64,000 bases of DNA from Candidatus Thiodiazotropha sp. (ex Myrtea sp. 'scaly one' KF741663) (lineage in GTDB: Bacteria > Pseudomonadota > Gammaproteobacteria > Chromatiales > Chromatiaceae): contig JAHXIQ010000006.1 in the NCBI GenBank assembly GCA_025655555.1, positions 1 through 64,000 on the forward strand, given 5' to 3'. The translations under genes and the position numbers were made by a program. Below the pieces are notes generated by a model. The model worked only from the letters and a program-made list of their open reading frames with translations. It made no database searches and was not told the DNA's origin. This document shows, in pieces, positions 54,713-64,000 of the stretch (position 1 is its first letter; each line of letters opens with the position of its first letter).

Positions 54713-55777
54713 TCACAGGTACTGTTCACGCAAGGCGGGGTATACAATCTCGCCATTGGCAAGATTGACCGCCCCACTCAGTTGCGAATCCTTGCGCCAA
54801 TCCGGGAGCGTCAGCCGCTTGAGATAAGGTATCAAGGCGGCAGAGAGCGCCTGTGAGGCACTTCTCGGCACCGCACCAGGCATGTTCGTCACAGCAAAAT
54901 GGGTCACACCCTTCACCTGATAGGTCGGATCTTCGTAGGTGGTTGGCCGGGTCGTCTCTATACAGCCACCCTGATCCACCGAAATATCAACCACCACACT
55001 GCCCCGCATCATGCCCTCCACCTGCTGACGCGACACGACACTGGGAGCCCGGGCACCAGGGATCAGCACCGCACCAATTAGCAGATCAGCCTCAGACACC
55101 AGATCGTCTATCAGTGTCTGGTAAGGATAGAGTGCCGTCACATTGTCACCCAGATTTCGCATGGCCACCATCCGCACACGCTGGCGTTCGAAGACGGTCA
55201 CCCTCGCGCCCATGGCTGCCGCCAGACGTGCGGCATTGCCACCCGCCTGACCACCACCCAGGATAACCACATGGCCACGTTCTGCCCCAGGCAGACCACC
55301 CAGCAACAGCCCCTTGCCGCCCTGCGGGTGATGCAACAGAGTTGTGCCATACTGCACCGCCAATCTTCCCGCGATATCACTCATGGGCGCCAAAATCGGT
55401 AGAGCACCATCCACTGACAGGGTTTCGAAGGCGATAGCTGTCACACCCGATTGCTGCAGTCGCCGGGTTAGCGATTCGTCTGCCGCCAGGTGTAGAAAAC
55501 AAAACAGTCGCTGCCCTTCTCTGAGCATTTCGGGTTCCGGCCCGTAGGGTTCTTTCACCTTGACCAGCAGATCGGACGCCTCATAGACAGCCTCTGCAGT
55601 ACCGACGATATCCACTCCCGCAGACTGGTATTCGTTGTCGGCATAACCGCTCAGGCTGCCGGCCCCCGCTTCGACCAACACCTGATGCCCCGCCTGTACA
55701 AACTCACCACAGGCCTCAGGCACCAGGCCCACCCTGCCCTCAAGGGGTTTGATCTCTTTGGGTATACCGATCTTCAT
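54713..55777 (-). CDS. ald: Alanine dehydrogenase
   Basis: This 354-residue enzyme reversibly deaminates L-alanine to pyruvate with NAD. It shows the start MKIGIPKEIKPLEGRVGLVP, the substrate-site KVKEPYGPE with its lysine, FCFLHLAAD with the catalytic histidine and the NAD motif VVILGGGQAGGNAARLA. The C-terminal NMPGAVPRSASQALSAAL is intact. It is slightly shorter than the usual 370 residues; several loops look compact. It lies between ftsK and divergent trxB, a position not seen in E. coli. Its stop lies 6 bp from the structured element. Confidence 0.95.
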   Translation of the reverse strand: MKIGIPKEIKPLEGRVGLVPEACGEFVQAGHQVLVEAGAGSLSGYADNEYQSAGVDIVGTAEAVYEASDLLVKVKEPYGPEPEMLREGQRLFCFLHLAADESLTRRLQQSGVTAIAFETLSVDGALPILAPMSDIAGRLAVQYGTTLLHHPQGGKGLLLGGLPGAERGHVVILGGGQAGGNAARLAAAMGARVTVFERQRVRMVAMRNLGDNVTALYPYQTLIDDLVSEADLLIGAVLIPGARAPSVVSRQQVEGMMRGSVVVDISVDQGGCIETTRPTTYEDPTYQVKGVTHFAVTNMPGAVPRSASQALSAALIPYLKRLTLPDWRKDSQLSGAVNLANGEIVYPALREQYL

Positions 55778-56004
55778 AGGATAAATAACATAAAAAAACT
55801 CATTGGGACTCAGGCTAACCAGGCTCCGGATAAAGAAACTGGGGTAGAAATTTCACTCTGAATTCCCTCAACCACATCATGGATTCTTTACCACCGCCGC
55901 ATGTTTCCGTAGTATTCCCGCATTCTCTTTTACAGACTTGGCACAGGGTCACTGATTTCCGTTAATTCCTGTCCGAGACTGCACACACTATACGTTGAGC
56001 GTGA

Positions 56005-57009
<1,005 letters not shown>

Positions 57010-57033
57010 ATGCGAAGTTAACTATGCTCGATT

Positions 57034-57056
57034 TCGGTGCGGCGCTGCCGCACCGA
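57034..57056. terminator. Hairpin between convergent trxB and the PilZ gene
   Basis: A perfect 10-bp stem, TCGGTGCGGC and GCCGCACCGA with loop GCT, lies in the 49-bp gap between the two convergent genes. No clean T run follows on either strand, so it may be a partial terminator for both. Confidence 0.6.
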
Positions 57057-57058
57057 TA

Positions 57059-57727
57059 CTACCCCCGCTCCCGGGCAATACTACCCAGCACGTAAGCACA
57101 CAGCAGTAATTCCTGAAATCGGGTCAATCCACGATATTCAACACCGTGAACAAACAGGTGTGAGCCATCATCACGCACCACTTCACGAATATTGCGGATG
57201 ACGCCCATGACTTTCAGCAAATCTTGTCCCCCACAAACAGAGAGCGAGTGGATCACCTGAATATTTGTGCCCACTTCACCCAACTGCTGCCTGTCCATTA
57301 CCCGTGCCCCGGTACTGCTGATATCGGATATCATGACCGGTCGTTGATCCTCTACTCCGTCGCTGCCCGTAGACATGTTGACGATAGCCTGGATCTCAGT
57401 CGCGACCCGTGGTGCATTCCTGACAACTGCACTTTCAACATCAGCAGGATAGGCCAGATGGAGATGCGGATAAGGCTTGGACGAAGCACTCAAAACATTG
57501 GCAACAAAGCCAAAAATATTGCTTCCCTGTAACATGCGGACGGTGAAGGTCTGACCCTCCCGTACAATAATCGGATTGCCCTGTTTGCGTGGTGTAGTGA
57601 TGACCAGACTCTGACCCGGTAAAAAACCCACCAGCGTGGCGGCAAAACGGTCCTGATTCTCACTGGGGGGCGCGAACTGCAACTGCAGCACATCGCCTAT
57701 CTGCAAGTGTTTGACGACGTCGGGCAA
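57059..57727 (-). CDS. PilZ-domain (YcgR-like) c-di-GMP-binding protein
   Basis: This 222-residue protein has an N-terminal YcgR-type beta-domain (about 1-100, VKHLQIGDVLQLQF and LVITTPRKQGNPIIVREGQ) and a C-terminal PilZ domain (about 105-215). The c-di-GMP signature is present as RNAPRV (the Arg-x3-Arg) and ISDISSTGARV (the Asp-x-Ser-x2-Gly). It likely modulates motility or surface behaviour when c-di-GMP rises. The large GGDEF/EAL protein at the left of the window could feed it, but nothing here links them. It is convergent with trxB. Confidence 0.9.
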   Translation of the reverse strand: MPDVVKHLQIGDVLQLQFAPPSENQDRFAATLVGFLPGQSLVITTPRKQGNPIIVREGQTFTVRMLQGSNIFGFVANVLSASSKPYPHLHLAYPADVESAVVRNAPRVATEIQAIVNMSTGSDGVEDQRPVMISDISSTGARVMDRQQLGEVGTNIQVIHSLSVCGGQDLLKVMGVIRNIREVVRDDGSHLFVHGVEYRGLTRFQELLLCAYVLGSIARERG

Positions 57728-57960
57728 TAGTCTCTCCAGTCCTAAATTGATCAGGTAAATATCAAGTGATTCGATTCAACCTGGCAGCCGCACTTTTGAG
57801 GCACACTGCCAGCCCCTAGAAAAACAGATGCCAAGTCTCTGGGAAACTGTGCTAGAAAACCATAAAGTGACGAAGTGAATAATGCGAACTTTTTTCCGCT
57901 AAAACAAGTGCCTGTTAGGATAATCATATAATTCAGTTATTCATCTTAAGAAAAAACACG

Positions 57961-58680
57961 ATGATCTTCCTGCTAGACGAAGAACCTTCAGCACCCTTTC
58001 CCGATGTCTCACTGGCCGAACGTGAGCCAAATGGTCTTCTCGCTGTCGGTGGTGACCTCACACCACAGCGGCTAATCAGCGCCTATATGCAGGGTATTTT
58101 CCCCTGGTTCAGTGAAGATGAACCGATTCTCTGGTGGTCCCCTGACCCTCGAACAGTGCTCTATCCTGAAAAAATCAGGATCAGCCGGAGTCTTCGCAAG
58201 ACATTGAGAAGAAAGCAGTTTCAGGTTAGTTTCGACCGGGATTTTGCCGGTGTTATCAAAGGTTGTGCGGCACCCAGAGACAACTCGCCCGGCACCTGGC
58301 TGCTACCGGAAATGATAGAGGCGTATCACCAGCAACACGCACTGGGGCTGGCCCACTCGGTAGAGGTCTGGCAGGATGGAGTTCTCGTGGGTGGCCTCTA
58401 CGGTATGGCGATAGGCGCTGTGTTCTTCGGTGAATCCATGTTCAGCCAAGTTCAGGACAGTTCCAAAATTGCCTTGGTGCATCTGAGCCGCGTACTGTCG
58501 GACTGGGGATATAGAATGATTGATTGCCAAGTCTACACACCACATCTTGCAAGCTTGGGTGCAGAACAAATCCCGCGTCAGGTTTTCTGCAAAAATCTTT
58601 CCGAATGGACCCGTCTGTCGGGACGCCCTGGCAGTTGGTCCGCTCTCCCCATGATTTGTCCGGAAATTGAAACATGCTGA
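57961..58680 (+). CDS. aat: Leucyl/phenylalanyl-tRNA--protein transferase
   Basis: This 239-residue enzyme adds leucine or phenylalanine to proteins bearing N-terminal Arg or Lys, marking them for ClpAP. The family opening FPDVSLAEREPNGLLAVGGD is followed by AYMQGIFPWFSEDEPILWWS and SVEVWQDGVLVGGLYGMAIG, and GESMFSQ. The length matches E. coli Aat (234). Its stop overlaps the bpt start (58674-58680), so the two N-end-rule transferases are coupled. Confidence 0.98.
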   Translation: MIFLLDEEPSAPFPDVSLAEREPNGLLAVGGDLTPQRLISAYMQGIFPWFSEDEPILWWSPDPRTVLYPEKIRISRSLRKTLRRKQFQVSFDRDFAGVIKGCAAPRDNSPGTWLLPEMIEAYHQQHALGLAHSVEVWQDGVLVGGLYGMAIGAVFFGESMFSQVQDSSKIALVHLSRVLSDWGYRMIDCQVYTPHLASLGAEQIPRQVFCKNLSEWTRLSGRPGSWSALPMICPEIETC

Positions 58681-59405
58681 ACGGCGGTGGTTTCAATCAG
58701 GACAGCGCCTATGCACTCTATATCAGCCAGGCACATGAGTGTTCCTATTTGCCTGATAGGGAAGCCCGCAGCCTATTTCTGGACCCTTCTGCAAAAGTAA
58801 CGACGGAGATCTACCAGCAACTGATAGATCGGGGATTTCGACGTAGCGGTTGCTATCTCTATCAACCAGCCTGCGCGGTTTGTGATGCCTGTGTCTCACT
58901 TCGTCTGCCGGTAGCGTCGTTCAAACCATCACGTAGCCAGCGGCGCAACTGGAAACAGAACTCACCCCGCTATCAGGTCAAACCCGTGACTGCTGAGTTT
59001 CAGGAAGCGCATTTTCAGCTCTATAAACGCTATCTCCTACAACGCCACCCCGAAGGCACCATGACCTGCAACAGTCCTGGGCAGTACCTCCAGTTTCTCA
59101 CCTGTGACTGGTCGGAGACCGAGTTCATCGAATTCCGCAAAGAAGGCGAGCTGGCGGCCGTCGCCGTCAGCGACATCCTGCCCAATGGCACCTCATCCAT
59201 CTACACCTTCTACGATACCGAATTCAGTCAGGATGGCCTTGGCGTCTTCGCCCTTCTTTGGCAGATATACCATGCACAAACACTGGGAAAGGATTGGGTC
59301 TATCCCGGTTTCTGGGTCAAGGATTGCGACAAGATGAACTACAAGACCCGCTTTCGCCCCTATGAGGCCTGGTCCGGCCAGGGCTGGATACTGCACCAAC
59401 ACTAA
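58674..59405 (+). CDS. bpt: Aspartate/glutamate leucyltransferase
   Basis: This 243-residue protein adds leucine to N-terminal Asp or Glu, the bacterial counterpart of Ate1. The N-terminal cysteine set CYLYQPACAVCDACVSLR, the central SRSQRRNWKQNSP, and the C-terminal LPNGTSSIYTFYDTEF, WVYPGFWVKDCDKMNYK are all typical. It follows aat with a 7-bp overlap. In Pseudomonas infA comes next; here a TonB receptor does. Confidence 0.96.
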   Translation: MLNGGGFNQDSAYALYISQAHECSYLPDREARSLFLDPSAKVTTEIYQQLIDRGFRRSGCYLYQPACAVCDACVSLRLPVASFKPSRSQRRNWKQNSPRYQVKPVTAEFQEAHFQLYKRYLLQRHPEGTMTCNSPGQYLQFLTCDWSETEFIEFRKEGELAAVAVSDILPNGTSSIYTFYDTEFSQDGLGVFALLWQIYHAQTLGKDWVYPGFWVKDCDKMNYKTRFRPYEAWSGQGWILHQH

Positions 59406-59644
59406 GTCCTGCTTCGTAATCGCTCTCGCCAGATCAATCTGCGTGATTTCCCTTATTTTTTAGGTTATTTCACCTACTTATTTTTCCGTTATAGATTATT
59501 TTCTTTTAATATCAACAAGATATAAGTGGCCCGCCAATTGCAGCTTTCGACGCGAGCTCATTGCGAGAAGGCTGTCGCATCATCCCCCTCTGCCTCGCAT
59601 TGAAGCCAAGTGATCGACTCATTACTGATTGGCGGAAATATTGA

Positions 59645-61813
59645 ATGAAGTACCTGACAAAAAAAAAGCAACAGATCCTGACCCTCTCTATCCTATCCAC
59701 TCTGACCCCCTCATTAACCTTTGCCGAAGAGAGCGCCTCTGCCATCTCTGAGGATTCTACGGACTATGACGTCATCAGCGTCACCGCCACACGTATCGAG
59801 CGTGGCACCAAGGAGGTGGCAGGCGCCATCGATGTGATCGATTCAAAGCGCATCGAAAGTGAGAAAATGTTCAATATCAAGGATGCCATACAGGGCACAC
59901 CCGGTGTACTCATTGATTCCAAGAACTCAGCCTACGACAGTCGACTGATTATCCGTGGTGCGGGCCAGAAGGCCAACTATGGCGTGCGTGAAATCATGGT
60001 GATCCGCGATGGTGTGCCGATGACCGATCCCGACAGTTTCTCCCGCTTCGATTTCATCGACACCCAGGATATCGAGCGTATCGAGATTACCAAAGGTCCA
60101 GGTTCTCTTTATGGGGCCGGGTCCTCAGGCGGCACCATTCAGATCATCTCCAAATCCGTCTTCGATACCGACAGTAACCGGGTCAAGGTCGGTGTCGGCG
60201 AGTATGGCCAGTCCAATCTGCATGGCCGTTTGGCTGGCGACATCAACGACAGCAATGCCTTCTCAGTGACTGCCTCCTATCGCAAGAGCGATAACGACTG
60301 GCGTGACTGGAACGAGTTCGAATCGAGTCAGGTCAGTTTCAAGCACGGTCTTATGCTGGACAACGCCGCCACACTGGAATCGGAACTCAGTTATCACAAA
60401 GCCGACCTGCAGATCCCCGGTTCCATGGATGAAAACGACTTCGAGAGATATCTCAACAGCGGTGAACAGCGAGACACCAGCAGCCAATGGCAACATAGCG
60501 GGCGCTATTCCACCATCTGGTTCTTCAACTCCCGCTATGAGCAGGAGATCGGTGATCTGACCCTCAAACCGCGCATCTATGCCAACCAATGGGACCACTA
60601 CCATCCAGTCACCGGCGCCATCAACGACAACCCCGGCACCACGGTGTTCGGCACCGACCTGGAGCTGGCCTACCGCCATCAGCTCTGGGGGGAAAGCACG
60701 CTGGTCAGCGGTATTACCGCACGTCGGGACAAGACCGATGATTCGAAAAAATTCGCCTACGCCGACCTGGAGACAAATCCTCCACCACCATGGAACCCGA
60801 TGGGCCCCGATACGATTGTACGTACCCTCTCAGACCGTCCGGGCGACCTGCTGGAAGTGGAGGATGCAACCAACACCCTCTACGGTTTCTTTCTACAAGA
60901 GACAGTGCGCCCAACGGATAAGACCACGGTGGATATTGGCTTTCGGTTTGACCGTACCAGCTTCGATATCGACAACACCGCCTTTGGTGAATACAGCTGG
61001 GGTAGCTCCAGTTACGTCTTTTTCCCCACACCGGTCACCACTCTGACCGACAAGACCTTCAATCTCTTCTCACCCAAACTGGGCATCACTTATGCCCTGA
61101 ACGGGGTTTTCAACATCTATGGTGTTGCAGCCCAATCGGGACAAGTACCATCTGAATCCGAGATTCAGACCAACCCGGCACTGGACGCCGCCACCGCACG
61201 CAATATCGAAGTGGGTCTGAAGGGACGCGCCCGTGACTGGACAGTGGACCTCTCTATCTATAACACAACGGTCAGTGATGAGATCGTCTCTGTGTTGAAT
61301 CCGGACATGACCACTGAATTTCAGAATGCAGGTGAGACCTCAAAGAAAGGTGTCGAGATCAGCGGACGCTACGACATCAATAAGCATGTCTGGATGGAGG
61401 CGGGATTTGCTTTCAGCGACTACACCTTCAGCGACTTCATCGAACTGGTTCGCACAGGGCCGGTGTTGACACCTAATGACCGCTCAGGGAACCAGCTCCC
61501 CTTCGTACCCCGGCAGCAATACAGCCTGGCCCTGGGCTACAGCAATCCTCAGGGCTTCAAGGCTGTCGTACGCAGCAATAGCTGGGGCAGTTACTACATG
61601 GATAACGCAAATACAGAAAAATACGAAGGCTATGAATTCGTCACCAACCTGATGCTGGGCTACGCCACTGGCCCTCATAGCGTACAACTGAATGTCTCAA
61701 ACCTGTTTGACAAACAATATGCCACTGAGGTGAAAAAGAGCACCAGCGGCGACAAGAGCTACTCTGCAGGCGCTCCCCGCACCGCCATGCTGAGCTACGC
61801 CTACAGCTTTTGA
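59645..61813 (+). CDS. TonB-dependent outer-membrane receptor
   Basis: This 722-residue protein has a signal peptide (ILTLSILSTLTPSLTFAEE), a plug domain (about 40-165, VISVTATRIERGTKEVAGAI and RIEITKGPGSLYGAGSSGG) and a 22-strand barrel ending in LSYAYSF with terminal phenylalanine. The N-terminal region has a TonB-box-like YDVISVTA. It imports a siderophore, metal complex or other scarce nutrient. It heads a run of four closely spaced genes (9 bp, then 4-bp overlaps) with two redox or metal proteins, which suggests a metal substrate such as copper rather than a siderophore, by inference. The 239-bp upstream region is AT-rich; no riboswitch is seen. Confidence 0.93.
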   Translation: MKYLTKKKQQILTLSILSTLTPSLTFAEESASAISEDSTDYDVISVTATRIERGTKEVAGAIDVIDSKRIESEKMFNIKDAIQGTPGVLIDSKNSAYDSRLIIRGAGQKANYGVREIMVIRDGVPMTDPDSFSRFDFIDTQDIERIEITKGPGSLYGAGSSGGTIQIISKSVFDTDSNRVKVGVGEYGQSNLHGRLAGDINDSNAFSVTASYRKSDNDWRDWNEFESSQVSFKHGLMLDNAATLESELSYHKADLQIPGSMDENDFERYLNSGEQRDTSSQWQHSGRYSTIWFFNSRYEQEIGDLTLKPRIYANQWDHYHPVTGAINDNPGTTVFGTDLELAYRHQLWGESTLVSGITARRDKTDDSKKFAYADLETNPPPPWNPMGPDTIVRTLSDRPGDLLEVEDATNTLYGFFLQETVRPTDKTTVDIGFRFDRTSFDIDNTAFGEYSWGSSSYVFFPTPVTTLTDKTFNLFSPKLGITYALNGVFNIYGVAAQSGQVPSESEIQTNPALDAATARNIEVGLKGRARDWTVDLSIYNTTVSDEIVSVLNPDMTTEFQNAGETSKKGVEISGRYDINKHVWMEAGFAFSDYTFSDFIELVRTGPVLTPNDRSGNQLPFVPRQQYSLALGYSNPQGFKAVVRSNSWGSYYMDNANTEKYEGYEFVTNLMLGYATGPHSVQLNVSNLFDKQYATEVKKSTSGDKSYSAGAPRTAMLSYAYSF

Positions 61814-61822
61814 GGACTTCCC

Positions 61823-62623
61823 ATGAAGAGATACAAACCCTTATCAATGCTGGCCATGGCCCTGATGTTAACTCTCCCGGTCGCTAAAAGCGCCGAGGAG
61901 GCAGGTGACAAACCCACACAACCTCAGCCCCAGGCACACAATCATCGTGGACCGAAAAAACTCATGTTGGAAAACAGCGATGGGGCCAAGATAACACTGT
62001 GGAAACCTGACCTTACCACCCAACCGCTGACGTTCGAGCATGGCGGTATCACGATCCCCAAGACAGGTACGGATAACTATCATGTCGTGATCGCCGAAAA
62101 GGATTGGGGTGACAGTAAAGAAACCGTGATTCGCTATGAGTATCAATTCGGCCGACCGAGTAAGCGAAGCCCCAGCGAACTTGCCGGTACGGAAAAAACC
62201 GCATTCGAAATTGTGCCCGATCCGATCCCTCGCGAACACAATCACTACCATTCGGATCAGACCTGGGGCTTCCTGCTACGCATACACGGCGCACCTGCTG
62301 TCGGTATCCCCGTGAGCTTAGAAACAGACAACGGTAGTCAGATGCAGGCATCGACCGATGAATCCGGACGTGTGGCGTTCCATCTACCGGATGATTTTCC
62401 CGATATCGTCACAGGAGAGCGGGACCGCCGTAGTGCAGAGCTCGCCATCAGTGCTGCAATTCAGGATGGCGGCATCGACTATCAGACCACGCTTACGGCC
62501 GAGTACCGGGTTGCCCCCTCACACTGGCAGTCGACCCGAATGGGTCTGCTGGTGGCTGGTCTCGGCCTGATTGTCGGCGGCCTCATTGGCAAAACTAAAA
62601 AAACTGCAGGTAAGAAGGCATGA
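61823..62623 (+). CDS. Periplasmic protein with C-terminal membrane anchor in the TonB operon
   Basis: This 266-residue protein has a signal peptide (LSMLAMALMLTLPVAKSAEE), a proline, glutamine and histidine stretch (QPQPQAHNHRGPKK), an Ig-like or DUF4198-like body (e.g. HNHYHSDQTWGFLLRIHG and PAVGIPVSLETDNG) and a C-terminal helix (MGLLVAGLGLIVGGLIG) with a lysine-rich tail. The histidine clusters HNH and HNHYH suggest metal binding. It begins 9 bp after the TonB receptor and its stop overlaps the next gene by 4 bp. I do not know its exact role; a periplasmic metal-binding partner for the receptor is plausible. Confidence 0.72.
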   Translation: MKRYKPLSMLAMALMLTLPVAKSAEEAGDKPTQPQPQAHNHRGPKKLMLENSDGAKITLWKPDLTTQPLTFEHGGITIPKTGTDNYHVVIAEKDWGDSKETVIRYEYQFGRPSKRSPSELAGTEKTAFEIVPDPIPREHNHYHSDQTWGFLLRIHGAPAVGIPVSLETDNGSQMQASTDESGRVAFHLPDDFPDIVTGERDRRSAELAISAAIQDGGIDYQTTLTAEYRVAPSHWQSTRMGLLVAGLGLIVGGLIGKTKKTAGKKA

Positions 62624-63675
62624 ACGGCATCATCAATCTCTCCTCAATTCGAAAACTGGTACAGATCGCCGCATTTGTCTTTTTTGTCTACGGTGGTGTC
62701 ATCACCGGCTACTACCTGGAAGATAAGATCAGCGGTGCTCTACCTGCACTAAGCTGTGCCTATGATCAACAGGGCGCCGACCTCTGTACCCTAATCCCTA
62801 TTCAGCATCAGATGGATCACCGGCTGGGTGAAGCCATCGCCAAAGGCGGCAACCTCATGATGGGCATCATGCCGACACTCATCACACTGGGGACCTTCCT
62901 CTTGCTGTTTGTCTTTCTCAACAAGGCATTCTGCGGCTGGATCTGCCCCCTGGGCACCTTCCAGGATTTTTTATACATGATCGGTCAAAAGATCGGTCTG
63001 ACCCGCCGGGAGTCTCTGGATGAAGGACTGGTCAATCGTATTCGCCCAGTGAAGTGGTTCATTCTACTGCTCCTGGTCTTCGGTTTTCCCCTGCTGGCCG
63101 GTATCGGCATGGTAAACCATGATCTGGGCGATCCCTTCTGCCGCATCTGTCCCAGCCGCATACTGACTACGCTGGCTACAGGTGATACTTCTCAACTGTA
63201 TGTAGATACTGCCAACACAACCACTATCGTGCTTTCGCTCCTGGCCGATTTCCTGTTTGGTCTGATGGTGGCACTGGCGCTGACCATCAGGCAGCCTTTC
63301 TGCCGAATCTGCCCGATGCTTGCACTGCATGCCACATTTCGCAAACTCGGCCTGTTGAGATTGGTAAAAAACGGTACTCCCAGATGTGATCGTTGCGGAC
63401 TCTGCGCCAAGGCCTGTCCTATGGACATTCGTGAAATTCATACTGATATGGAGCGGCGTGATGTGACGTTCGAGGATTGCACACTCTGTGGCCGATGTGT
63501 GGAGTTCTGTCCCGATAAAGATGTCTTACAGATGAAATATGCTTTGATTCCTGTCTTTACCTCAGGTCCTGACTATTTCAAGTCACGTAAAAAGGCGCAG
63601 ACGAAATGGGAAAAATCCAATCTCTTGCAATGGCTGAAGAGAGACCGCAGTAAAGCTCAGGTAAAGACCCCATGA
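62620..63675 (+). CDS. Polyferredoxin membrane protein (NapH/CcoG/NosR-like)
   Basis: This 351-residue inner-membrane protein has about five helices and several Fe-S motifs. Two membrane-proximal cysteine motifs are CGWICPLGTF (about 108) and CRICPSRI plus CRICPMLALH (about 175 and 228), as in NapH and CcoG. Two 4Fe-4S clusters follow: CDRCGLCAKACPMD and CTLCGRCVEFCPDK (about 255-310). It should carry electrons from the membrane to a periplasmic acceptor. In denitrifiers relatives support NosZ or Nap; in copper metabolism CcoG reduces Cu(II). Here the TonB receptor context makes metal reduction a reasonable inference. Coupled by 4-bp overlaps on both sides. Confidence 0.9.
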   Translation: MNGIINLSSIRKLVQIAAFVFFVYGGVITGYYLEDKISGALPALSCAYDQQGADLCTLIPIQHQMDHRLGEAIAKGGNLMMGIMPTLITLGTFLLLFVFLNKAFCGWICPLGTFQDFLYMIGQKIGLTRRESLDEGLVNRIRPVKWFILLLLVFGFPLLAGIGMVNHDLGDPFCRICPSRILTTLATGDTSQLYVDTANTTTIVLSLLADFLFGLMVALALTIRQPFCRICPMLALHATFRKLGLLRLVKNGTPRCDRCGLCAKACPMDIREIHTDMERRDVTFEDCTLCGRCVEFCPDKDVLQMKYALIPVFTSGPDYFKSRKKAQTKWEKSNLLQWLKRDRSKAQVKTP

Positions 63676-64000
63676 TGCCCATCGAGCCCATTGTCCTCAG
63701 CTTCGGTGCTGCGCTTTTGCTCGGACTGGGTTATGGCGCCGGTCCCTGCAACATAGCCTGCCTGCCTTATCTCGGGCCGGTTTTTGCTGCCACGGAGGGG
63801 GGCATCAAAAAAGCCTGGCAAACCTTAGCGCCCTTTACACTGGGCCGGCTCACCGGCTATTCCCTGCTGGGTGGTTTGGCAGGTGGCCTCGGTCTCTGGG
63901 TGCAGGATTGGCTCGCAGCGCCCTGGGTGCGCTGGCTGCTGGGTGCGGCAACACTGCTGGTCGGACTTTCGATTCTGTTTCGCCGTAACCGATCGGCCTG
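63672..64000 (+). CDS. CcdA/SafE-like membrane protein (partial, runs off the window)
   Basis: The first 109 residues are visible. The ATG overlaps the previous stop (ATGA); the second ATG codon follows at once. A helix with GLGYGAGPCNIACLPYLGP carries a cysteine pair in a PCxxxCLP-like context, typical of CcdA/DsbD or TauE/SafE-like redox transporters. Two more helices follow (TGYSLLGGLAGGLGLWV and RWLLGAATLLVGLSILF). It probably passes thiol-derived electrons across the membrane to support the preceding proteins. The C-terminal half is outside the window. Confidence 0.8.
   Translation, partial: MMPIEPIVLSFGAALLLGLGYGAGPCNIACLPYLGPVFAATEGGIKKAWQTLAPFTLGRLTGYSLLGGLAGGLGLWVQDWLAAPWVRWLLGAATLLVGLSILFRRNRSA

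Noticed and set aside
54396-54827. Open frames on both strands in the ald-ftsK gap
   Set aside because: The products resemble each other only because the element is made of inverted repeats; no protein family is seen.
59406-59644. Cobalamin or other riboswitch before the TonB receptor
   Set aside because: No B12-box or other conserved core; the region is AT-rich spacer.

Overview
The window comes from a gammaproteobacterium, most likely a sulfur- or hydrogen-oxidising lineage near Chromatiales or the Sedimenticola/Thiodiazotropha-type symbionts. This is inferred from gene content and order, not from a marker gene. Supporting signs are an O2-tolerant uptake [NiFe] hydrogenase, TRAP-TAXI transport, AcnB, periplasmic rhodaneses, three large multiheme cytochromes and the order serS-crcB / rarA-lolA-ftsK-ald-trxB-aat-bpt, which resembles the Pseudomonas/E. 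coli serS-rarA-lolA-ftsK-trxB-aat-bpt neighbourhood.

Layout. 0.4-4.5 kb: PAS/GAF/GGDEF/EAL c-di-GMP protein. 4.8-8.8 kb: hyaA-hyaB-small ORF-hyaC hydrogenase operon with a sigma54-type promoter and a terminator. 9-13 kb: rhodanese, a small membrane protein and a TAXI TRAP transporter split by a 167-bp MITE-like element. 13.3-19.8 kb: a broken 3' copy of acnB, a secreted ankyrin protein, intact acnB and a divergent LysR regulator. 20-23.3 kb: a lipoprotein with four PKD domains and nine hemes, with an FNR-like site upstream. 23.6-26.4 kb: CIA30 protein, MazG, MtgA. 26.7-30.1 kb: a four-gene membrane/SDR operon next to its likely GbsR/MarR-type repressor, with matching palindromes at both promoters. 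30.1-30.6 kb: tRNA-Ser(UGA) with tRNA-derived repeats. 30.7-33.8 kb: BI-1 protein, SerS, DUF190, CrcB.

33.8-47.3 kb is the most striking region. On the minus strand lie a membrane cytochrome-b-like protein, a 21-heme cytochrome, a 1497-residue cytochrome with 61 CXXCH motifs, and an AMIN/SPOR/TPR protein ending in an outer-membrane beta-barrel. Diverging from them are a membrane-anchored ferredoxin/FAD oxidoreductase and a secreted Sel1-ankyrin protein. Together they look like a complete electron conduit from the inner membrane to the cell surface. The core of the 61-heme protein is 12 four-heme units of exactly 279 bp, and inside it a 16-heme block of exactly 1116 bp is tandemly duplicated. 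The region (about 16 kb with its flanking accessory genes) appears to be inserted into the otherwise conserved serS-to-ftsK block.

50-59.4 kb: rarA, lolA, ftsK, a 291-bp structured element with 32-bp terminal inverted repeats, ald, trxB, a PilZ protein, aat and bpt. 59.6-64 kb: a TonB receptor, an anchored periplasmic protein, a polyferredoxin membrane protein and a CcdA/SafE-like protein cut by the window end. This looks like an envelope metal-uptake or redox operon. No CRISPR array, prophage, integrase or transposase gene was found.
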